From positions 353,612-417,611 of the forward strand of contig QKWP01000006.1 in NCBI GenBank assembly GCA_003550325.1: a stretch of 64,000 nucleotides of DNA, given 5' to 3'. This DNA comes from Gigaspora rosea. Taxonomy: Eukaryota; Glomeromycota; Glomeromycetes; Diversisporales; Gigasporaceae. Position numbers and translations under genes: made by a program. This document shows, one piece after another, positions 55,667 through 64,000 of the stretch (the stretch's first letter is position 1; every line of letters begins with the position of its first letter). Under the pieces are notes generated by a model. The model saw nothing but the letters and a program-made list of their open reading frames with translations, did not search any database and was not told the DNA's origin.

Positions 55667-56148
55667 TAATTTAGATAAAGAATGATTCATAAGGTTCGCT
55701 TTAATAGAGATGAAGTATTTTATAATCATAATTCTGGTTTTCCAGGTAAAGTATTCTTTTAATTATATTAGCGCTGGACATTAGTTCAAGAACATTTATG
55801 ATTTATTAAGTACAATTTTTGTTTGTCCGCAGCGTGATGCATGATTATAAGACTATTTTGATCAACAAACCGGCTATTGATTAGTAATACAGTAACATAG
55901 ATCAACTTTGAATTTAAATAATATAGCGATGGTATTAAATAAAAGGTTATAAAATAAATAAAGAATTTTATTCGTTAATAAAAATTTTTTTAAATTTTAC
56001 GCTCCGGACTTACATCGGTTCCTACGTAAGTGTATGATCTCTATAAAGGAGATGGTTTTGATTTTCGATTGATCATATAAAATTAAAAATTTATAAAAAA
56101 ACAAATCGAAATTGATTTTCGCCCTTTTCACATTTTTTCACAAAAATC

Positions 56149-57400
56149 ATGACAACCAAACTTTTCGAGCAACTTTCTAGCAGTTTAAATGAACTTCTTA
56201 AAAATAATGAAGAATACAATGTTATTATCGAAGTTGGTCAAGAGCCAAATATTCATACATTTAAAGTACACTCAAACATCCTAAGTTCTCGATGCTTATA
56301 TTTTAAAGACAAATTTGCTGCAATCACTTACAGTATAATGACAATAATCTGAAGATAATAAAGCAAGCTAATGTTTCCATTGAAGTATTTGATGTAATCA
56401 TTAAGTAAGTATTAATATATAATATGATATGTAATATTTACAGAAATTAAATTTCTAAAACATTAATCAATATTTATATACGTACTGTAGATATATTTAT
56501 AACGGTATCATTTCTTTAGAAACAATTGACGCTTCGGATATTTTTAAACTTTTAATTGCTTCTAGTGAATTTGGTCTTGAGGAATTGATTAAGCATATTC
56601 AGTTATTTCTAATTGAGAATCATACTTCCTGGTTACATCTCAACTTTTCTTTTATTTATCAAGCTAGTCTTAAGAATAATAATTTGAAAGATTTACAACA
56701 ATTTTACACAAATATTATCGAAAAAAATCCAATCATTATTTTCGATTCAGATGATTTTCCCGATCTTTCAGAAAATATCTTAATTGATATCTTAAAACTT
56801 GAAAATCTACAAATGAATGAAGGAAAAATTTGGGACTATGTTATTAAATGGGGAATTGCACAAAATCCTTCTCTGCCTCTCAAGCTCGATCAATGGTCTG
56901 AAATGCACTTTTTAGCTTTAAAAAATTCACTTCAAAATTGTTTTCCTTTAATTCGTTATTTTCAAATATCTGGTGAAGATATCTTTGATAAAGTTCGACC
57001 TTATCGAAAAATCCTTGACCCAATTTTGTGGGAAGATATTATGCTAAAATTTATGACACCAAATAAGAATATTACTTCACATATTTTACCTCCTCGCATT
57101 AATATTACGATTGCAGATAATTGTACAGATAATTGTACATCAGAAATTGAATCAAAATTAACAACACGTAATATAATGGGTAGAAATGAAGAGTCATTTG
57201 TAGATTTAATGGAAATTGAACCAAATTTTGCATCAGCATTGAATAATCGTGGAATCACTTATTTAAAGATGAAAACATTTAATGAATCATTTGCAGATTT
57301 AAATAAATTATTAGAAATTGAACCGGATGAAGCATTTGCATTAAGAATTCGTGGGGTCACTTATCGTATAGAAGAAAGTCATTTATTTTTGTCTTTTAAG
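56149..57400 (+). pseudogene. BTB-BACK protein fused to TPR repeats, one frameshift
   Basis: Exon 1 (56149-56404) starts at ATG with a BTB/POZ domain (YNVIIEVGQEPNIHTFKVHS, ILSSRCLYFKDKFAA). A frameshift at about 56330-56340 cuts it, after which the BTB continues to a GT-AG intron (56405-56490). Exon 2 completes the BTB (YIYNGIISLETIDA) and encodes a BACK-like helical region (FPDLSENILIDILKLENLQM, WDYVIKWGIAQNPSL) to about 57100. BTB-BACK proteins are typically substrate adaptors of Cullin-3 ligases. Instead of the TLDc or Kelch part expected in such fungal proteins, two TPR units follow (ALNNRGITYLKMKTFNESF, LNKLLEIEPDEAFALRIRG). A donor at 57401 could join in frame to the USP7-like exon at 57497. 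Confidence 0.75.
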
Positions 57401-57496
57401 GTAAATTATGTGACAACATTATGTTAATTAGTAAAAAATTTATATTATTTATATTATTTATGCAGTTTAAATTTTACTTTCAAATTCCACCATTAG

Positions 57497-58930
57497 ATTG
57501 CGACTCAAGATACATTTATGTGTCATCAAGGGTTTGATCTCGCATATTTTGACAAAGTTTCACAATTTAAGATTTTGAAAAGCGAGACGTATGGGGCTTT
57601 CAAGGCTATGATCGCTCAAAAATTTGGAATTCTAGTGGAGAAAATAAGTTTCTGGATTTTTACAAACCGACAAAATAAAACTGTTAGGCCAGATACTCCA
57701 ATAGTGGACAAATTTCTTACATTGAGTAAGTCATGTAAAATATGGTTCTTATCTTTTCATCATTTCATAATAAACTTAAAAACATTTTTGTAATAAATAG
57801 CAATGGAACAAGTTCACAAGAAACATGCTAAAGACAAAATGAATTGAAATTGTTTTTGAATGTGATGGATAGACCATTTAAAGACAAAGTAGTACTTAAT
57901 ATTTAAAAATCTATTATATATCTTATTAAATATGTTTGCTCATTATTTAATTGTTGTTTATTTAATACTAAGGCATGGTTCCCACGAGGTTCCCTTATAA
58001 TGATTTTCGTCAAGTACTTTGACCCTGATTTGCAATCTCTAAAGTATGTAATTTAAAATTGTTATATAAATTCATTAAAATATGAGATGTAATCTTTACT
58101 CCTATATAAACAGAGGGCTCTGTCATTTATACATAGAAAAGTTTCGTAAAGTTGGTGATATTATTCCATCTCTTTGTAAAGCAAAGGAATTTCCACCACA
58201 CACACGTGAAAATATATGAAGTAAGATGTATTTGGATATATATTTGATTTTTTTTTTTTTTTTTGCTCAGTTAATCGCAATGACATATTTATTTAATAAA
58301 ATATAGGAAATAAAACCAAATATGATTGAAAAGATGAATCCCAAACATTCTTTTGATCAATCAGAAATACAAAATGGTGATATAATTTGTTTTCAAAAAG
58401 CTTTAACAAAAGAAGAGAGTTATTTATCAACCGGTTCTTATCTTATTTAATTTATTCTTTTTAAGCTGATTTTTTTTACCTCGATTTTAGGGTACGAAAA
58501 TATACTGCTATAGGTTTTATTCATGATATTCCAACATTCTACGTTTGTAAATAAACGCACATGATGTACGTTGAAATATTTTTCATTTATTACAATGGTA
58601 AAATTTGACATTTTATCACTTTTTATTCATATAGAATTTTACAAAAAATATCATACTTCCATAATTTTTTATATTGATTTAATAATTTATCTAATTAATA
58701 TGTATTAATTCTTTATATTTCTATAGGTCACTAAATACGTTGCTACTTTTTTAAGTACGGATCCTTTGAAATTATGGTTACAACGGTACTCTAAGTTAAA
58801 CACATAGTTGTAATTAAAAGGGCAACAACGCATCTGTCTAAGTCATTGAATCTTTTGCATGAGTGGTTTGACAATAATGTTGTGAAATTAGAAACTAAAA
58901 ATTTCAATCGAAAAATTATTAATGAATATC
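57497..58930 (+). pseudogene. USP7/Ubp15-like C-terminal UBL region, decayed
   Basis: Exon-like blocks with GT-AG borders: 57497-57725, 57801-57888, 57973-58043, 58114-58220, 58307-about 58450, then scattered remnants to about 58930. They encode CHQGFDLAYFDK, FKILKSETYGAFKAMIAQKF, FWIFTNRQNKTVRPDTP, IFVKYFDPDLQSLK, GLCHLYIEKFRKVGDIIPSL, EIKPNMIEKM and NGDIICFQKALTKEES, which match the ICP0-binding/UBL domains of ubiquitin hydrolase USP7 (fungal Ubp15). The MATH and catalytic domains are absent. Frameshifts near 57840 and 58205 and stops show that it is broken, although most splice sites are retained. The first exon is phase-compatible with the BTB-TPR exon upstream. Confidence 0.75.
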
Positions 58931-59379
58931 AATTCCTTTATATCAAATAAATTACAAGATTATACTTTATATTAGTATTCCTATTTTTTTTTATCACAGC
59001 TGGTCTTTTGTAATAAATAAATGCCTTACATTTATCCATTTCAATTATAGTTCTGTATTAGGAATCAAAGTCATTGATCAGGATAAATATTCTATGATAT
59101 TAATTTGTTTGAGTAGTTTGACTTGTACTTGGAATGTACAGTATCTGTTTTAATAATAAAGCAAACTTAGCATGTTTATATAAGCAAGATTATACAAGTA
59201 TGCTTGCACATACCAGTACACTGTTTAATTAAACATAAAATTTATGATTTTATTTTAATTTTTTTTTTTTCAGCCGTCATGCCATCATTTTTATTAGGAA
59301 TTTTACCCAAAAAATATATGTTTTACATAATTGTGAGTTTTACTTTTCTATACTACAAATAATGACTCACCAAGTTGCT
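58931..59379. other. AT-rich spacer
   Basis: No gene. Separates plus-strand pseudogenes from the minus-strand LINE remnant. Confidence 0.45.
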
Positions 59380-60360
59380 CTATGAGTACCTATGTGCGAC
59401 CTGCTATAGTAGAATTTTACCTTGCATTATGGCTTTTGCATAAAGTCCATAATGTATCCTTGGATGGTTTCTACAGCCATACAGAACTGCCTTCCTCAAT
59501 TTCTCCACCGCTCCTCTTGCTGTCCATTCAGGATCCAGCATGTAACTGCTTCTTTGCTTATATTAAAGATTCTATCCCAATCACTTTCTGCTCTCTCTAT
59601 ATTCTTCTTTTGTTCTTTTCTCCCTTCTGTATCTTTTTCCTTTGTTTTCATTTTTGCTTCTTTTTATCTTCCTTTGTCATTCTTGTGTTCAAACAGATGC
59701 CTTGCTCTTTCTCCCAATTCTTTACCTTTTTGCATCTTACTTTCCATACTCAAACATGCATCAATTTTATCCAATATATCCAGTAATATGAAAAACTTTC
59801 TTGCTGTCACTCTGACAGAAAGAGCTGTCTTAGATTTAACCAATCTTCTATCGTAACTAGTCCTCAGATAAGTCTTCCTCTTCTTTCTTGTTTTTCTGTA
59901 ACATCTCCTTTCTATTGTACTTGTAAGAACTTTGGTACTATGAAGTTATCATCTATTTTTTTCCTAGTCCTTGATGTCTTCTTAGCCGCTAGCTCTTCAA
60001 TTTCTCTCATGTGATTTAGCACTGACTCACAACTAACCAAATGTTCAACAGTCTCTTTCTCTTTATTGCATCTTAAACATTTTGCTTCTTTATATATATC
60101 AGAATTTCTTTGCTATAAGTTTTTCAGAACCAGTAGCTGCTTGCTAATACATCTTAACACAAAAAGTTGACAAGTATTTGAACAAATCATGTGATCTTTA
60201 AACTTCATTCCACTTTTCATCATTTCACAGAAAATAGACCAATACTGCTTATTTTTCTGTTCCTGATGTGTCTTGTCTTTGGAACCCTGAATGAATGTCC
60301 ATTCTGCTTTAATCATTACATTTGTTAACATCTTTATAAAAGAGTGAAGTGGCTTTTCAA
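59380..60360 (-). pseudogene. LINE 3' end remnant with zinc-finger
   Basis: On the minus strand, blocks beginning MLTNVMIKAEWTFIQGSKDK (60331 downward) are followed by CLRCNKEKETVEHLVSC, a C-x2-C-x7-H-x4-C finger as found at the C terminus of fungal LINE polyproteins. Lys/Glu-rich text with a final Trp/Arg-rich segment follows near 59480. A TAG at 60113 and several further stops interrupt it. RT and RNase H are not present. Overlapping plus-strand frames at 59382-59856 are shadows. Confidence 0.5.
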
Positions 60361-60545
60361 TAGGTGTTCTATATCATCCTATTATAATTGTGCCCAGGGA
60401 CTAACCCTTTCTTGGCTTCATAGTTAGCGAGTATATTTGGCTGTCTTCAGAGTGCCCCTTCATCTTAACCAATTTTAACTGTAGATTTTTGTTCGAACTA
60501 CTTCTACTCAGGGTTAGTAAAATAAATGGGGAGGACAACTTACTA

Positions 60546-61203
60546 TCCCTTAAACCGTTTCTCCTGCAAATTTGCCCTGAAATTTTTTAAAAAATTTTAT
60601 TTTTAAAATAAAATTTTAAATATTAATTTTAGCTATATGCTTTCTAAATAAAAAATATATTTTTAAATATATTCTAATAAGTTTATTAAGAAAATTTTTT
60701 AAATTTATTAAAAAATTTAGGAGTAATAAAAACTTAAAGTTATTGTTTTGAAATTTTTACTATAAAATTTTTCTTTAAATTTTTTAAAAGTTTATATATT
60801 CCCGTCTATAAAAAATTTTTTTACTTCTAATATAAGTCTTAATTTTTACAAGTAAATCATAAAGGTTGTAATAATAAAAGTTGTTATCCTTTATTTAAAC
60901 TATAATTTCTATTAAGAAACTATAGGTTTAAAATTAATATTTAAAAAGTTTGTCAAAGAATTGTAAATTTTTTTTTAATTAAAATTTTTTTTTAAACTTT
61001 GTATATTTTTAGCTTATAAGTAAGCTAAATTTTTTATCTTATAATTTAAATATAAATTTTATAAAAATATAAACTTTATTTTTAATTTTTATTAAAAAAA
61101 AATTTAATTAAATATATTGAATTTTTAAAAAAATAGATCAGAAGTATTTTTATAGTAAAATTCAGGGCAAATTTGCCCTAAATTTCAAACGGTTTAAGGG
61201 ATA
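60546..61203. mobile_element. About 658-bp AT-rich MITE
   Basis: TATCCCTTAAACCGTTT at the left and its complement AAACGGTTTAAGGGATA at the right, followed inward on both sides by GGGCAAATTTGCCCTGAA-like palindromic text. The interior is almost pure A/T. No ORF. Confidence 0.75.
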
Positions 61204-62632
61204 ATATATAGCCAATAAAAATAATATACAATTATTTTGTATAAAAATCATATAAACATATAAAAAATATTCATAATACTATACTAAAGAAACTTTGCTA
61301 TATTAATTATTTGCTGATTTAAGATATATTACTGTTATATTTGATTCCTGTTGTTTGGTAGATTTGTATAGAGATTGGGCATGTTTTGGTATTCGCAGAA
61401 ACTAAATACCACTTTTTTAAATAATTGAAATTGTTAAATATTAAATTCTAATTTATTAACCGATATATATTCATTTTAAACCTTAAGCAAACTATGTTTA
61501 TTTTAGATGCTATGTAACAACATTACTCTGGAAAGTAACAATTATAGTAACTAGGGCTCCGAAGTCCAGGTCTGGTCCAGTTTGGGTCCAGCTAAACCTG
61601 GACTTGAACTATCAATTTTGGAAATTTCAAACCTGGACTCGGACCCGACCTAAAGTACTGAACCAGAACCGGACTCAAACATGATTATAGGTTCGGTCTG
61701 GGTCCGGTTTGAAGTTCACAAACTTGTCTGGGTCCGGTATTAGCAGTATAAAAAAAAAAGATAAGCAATTTCTTATGCTAATCTGATTTGTAATATAGCA
61801 TAAATTATAAATATATGCAGCACAAAATGTAAAAAAAAACTTAAAAAAAAAAACCGGTAACAATTTTTAATTTGTTTAATTGTTGTTACAACTTGCCAAT
61901 CATTATAATACCATACTTGTGATTATCTTATTGGAGTTAATGCTCGTACCTGGATAACTCTTTATCCGAAAGGTTGTATCCTTTAACAAAATCTAATAAC
62001 TGGATCCTATTCAAATAAAAGAATAATGATTATATCCGAAATATTCATATTATAATGCATCAATCAAATAAAGTAATACTATATTGTTAATATAAAAAAT
62101 GATTTATGCCATGCATGAAGTTGTACATTTTATTCTAACTTTCATATTTGTCAGGTGTCATTAGTGGCTAGTGTTATGCAAGTTTGGGTAATTTCATAGG
62201 GTAGTATAATTTTGTTAACATAAAAATTTTAAATAGTATATAGTTAAGGGAGTGCCATTTATCACCCGATTTTTTGGTAGGTGGGGGGTAGAGCAAATAT
62301 CAGGTCCTATATATAATATAATATATATAATATATACTAGTGCGACAGGTAGCGCATTCGCACCACCCATCTTATTTACTTATTCCAGTAATATGCTGCA
62401 TGTAATTACGGGTTAAGCTATTGTGGTTTATATTGGTAATAATGAAAAGGTAATTAGTTTGTATTGAAGTTATTGTATTTCTATTATGAATTATTATAAA
62501 AAATTTTGGTACAAACTTACCTTATAATGAAGTTATCATAATTCTATTGCAGATTACTATAATAAATTCTGTTACAAACATACCCAACAGACAATATATT
62601 TTAAGGTTGAGATTGTATCAAAATTATTGTGG
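61204..62632. other. Spacer with lone hAT-like end and TA-rich patches
   Basis: No gene. CTAGGGCTCCGAAGTCCAGG near 61552 followed by many GTCC/GGAC motifs to 61740 resembles one hAT terminus with subterminal repeats; the partner end is not found. (TATA)n patches near 62320. Confidence 0.5.
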
Positions 62633-62640
62633 CTTCTATC

Positions 62641-63360
62641 TAGTGATACGGGCCGAACCCAAATGCTTGGGCCGAGCCAGCTGACAAAATTATTTGGGCT
62701 GGTTGACCGGGCCGACCATATTATTAAAAAATTTTTAATTGACCCAAAATCACCAAACACGCCTATAATAAGATCTCCTACCTGCTAACGGTAATTTTGG
62801 TGATTTTACTGAACAAATTATATACCTCAAAAAATTTTTGACGACCTTGCTCGCCATGCTGTGGGTTATATTGGTTGTCTGTCTACTATCCCGAAATTTT
62901 CTGATATTATACTATCTTTGATTCTGACTTAATTCTGGCCGAATATATAATTAATTTCATCCTATTTTGACAACTTACCAAAAGTTCTAGCAACTTATAT
63001 CAATTATCTTAGTAACTTATCATTCGGTAATTATTAGCAATTAAGTAAACTGCAGAACTAAGTCTTTAAAAATCATTTAACGGTCTGATGAGAAGTAAAA
63101 ATAATTAGCCAGCCAGAAAAACTTCTATTTAGCCATTGAACCAAGAAAGATTAATTTGGATTAGTTCATTGATGGCCAGTTTATTGACTATTGGTGACTT
63201 CTAGTTAAATTAAAGCAGATAAAAGATAAAAGGTTGAGAAATAGATTTGACTTAAAATCCTAACTTATCTTAGTCAACCTGCCTGGCTCGTGAAGGCGTG
63301 GGTAGACCCTTGGCCCACCCGTCTGCCCGGCCAATGGGCTGGGGTCAGTCCGTATCACTA
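62641..63360. mobile_element. 720-bp hAT-type non-autonomous element
   Basis: Ends TAGTGATACGG and CCGTATCACTA are perfect complements. CTTCTATC is duplicated at 62633-62640 and 63361-63368. Subterminal GGGCC/GGCCC motifs recur (GGGCCGA, GGCCCACCC). No transposase frame. Confidence 0.92.
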
Positions 63361-63499
63361 CTTCTATCGATAACTACTGCAAAAAAATCTTATGCAAAAC
63401 TTGCTCGTTATTCTACTTATTTCGATATGTAGTTAAAGTTAAATTAGTTTGTGTTGAAATTATTATAGTTTTATCATAAGTTATTGATATAAACATTAA

Positions 63500-64000
63500 T
63501 ATTCTTACCCAGAAGATTTAGATTATGACGGTCCTCTAACGCTTAACCTGAGAACTTCTGAATCTTGCGGAGCCGTGCAAGCCGGGCATACGGTGAGCGC
63601 TGTAGAAGACATTGCACCAAATATCTCAGAACCCATATCATTATCTCCCTCTGAGATATTACTTCCTAACCCCAACAATTTAGTGCTAACTTATCCTGAT
63701 GACAAATTGCTACCAGATAATAATGCTAGTACTTCAAATACCATTTCAGCATGCCACACTGAAATACAACACTTGCATTATACACATTCTTTATTATCTA
63801 CACAACAATACAGCTCTATCTACCCTAAAGAACAAGAGATATATAATGAATATGAATTGTTACTAGACGATTCTGACAATTATTCTAGCTTACCTACTAA
63901 TAATATAGAAAGAACAAATATCAATTTTCATCCTAATCTACTCGAGATTTATGAACCATCAACATGCTACAACAAATTTTTATACTACCATAGATTACAA
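63500..64000 (+). CDS. Unidentified open frame, cut by the window edge
   Basis: From the stop at 63497-63499 one frame stays open for 167 codons to the window end, unusual in this AT-rich setting. No ATG lies near its start, but TTCTTACCCAG at 63502-63512 is a good splice acceptor, so it may be an internal exon. The encoded text is acidic and Ser/Asn-rich (EDLDYDGPLTLNLRTSES, ISLSPSEILLPNPNNL) with no domain I recognise; it looks disordered. The first 100 bp are less AT-rich than the flank. It could also be a retroelement ORF. Confidence 0.45.

Larger units (their letters stand above)
54392..56026. repeat. Possible TIR-bounded composite, 1.6 kb
   Basis: TAGGAACCGG…GTATAAGTCCGGAGC on the left and the complement TAGGAACCGATGTAAGTCCGGAGC (quoted in parts: TAGGAACCGATG, TAAGTCCGGAGC) on the right could be TIRs, the left one with an 11-bp insertion. 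No target duplication. The interior contains the tRNA-like segment and two Harbinger-type MITEs, so this may be a mosaic. Confidence 0.35.

Noticed and set aside
59382..59856. Two overlapping plus-strand frames of 134 and 144 codons
   Set aside because: They lie opposite a minus-strand LINE remnant with a recognisable zinc finger. Ser/Phe-rich text reflects the complement of Lys/Glu-rich coding.

Overview
The window looks like nuclear DNA of a repeat-loaded, strongly AT-rich fungus, most likely an arbuscular mycorrhizal fungus of the Rhizophagus type (inference). Grounds: short GT-AG introns of about 65-110 bases; decayed members of families that are heavily expanded in those fungi (BTB-BACK, TPR, USP7-like, sacsin-like and very-large-GTPase-like proteins); Ty3/gypsy and LINE elements; and a dense population of small transposons without transposase. 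No bacterial-type operon, plastid or mitochondrial gene was seen.

Layout. 0-7.5 kb: small inverted-repeat elements, then a decayed minus-strand Ty3/gypsy element (gag, nucleocapsid, protease, an unusual zinc-knuckle/Cys-rich module, truncated reverse transcriptase) with one LTR edge and primer-binding site. 7.5-16.5 kb: a MITE, a 5'-truncated but well preserved minus-strand LINE with a perfect 14-bp target duplication, and AT-rich spacer with foldbacks. 16.5-22 kb: a hAT-type MITE, two long hairpins, a seven-exon secreted CBM14 (chitin-binding) gene, and a 1.8-kb non-autonomous hAT element. 22-30 kb: more MITEs, a large foldback with telomere-like cores, a second copy of the gypsy zinc-knuckle module, and arrays of TACTACATG-type repeats. 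30-31 kb: a second, two-exon CBM14 gene. 31-50 kb: almost entirely repeats (a 36-bp-unit minisatellite family, AT microsatellites, nested Tc1-like MITEs, telomere-like islands) and one GC-richer island with an interrupted 197-codon frame. 50.9-59 kb, plus strand: decayed host-type genes (VLIG-like C terminus, sacsin-like ATPase fragment, BTB-BACK-TPR followed by a USP7 C-terminal module). 59-64 kb: LINE remnant, MITEs, and an unidentified open frame running off the right edge.

The genes most likely to be functional are the two CBM14 genes. They share upstream sequence, signal peptide and domain spacing and are probably paralogs. The seven-exon copy carries five tandem phase-1 micro-exons between signal peptide and chitin-binding domain; any of them can be skipped without changing frame. 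Most other coding sequence is transposon-derived or broken. Three isolated N bases mark suspect assembly joins, two of them beside duplicated sequence.
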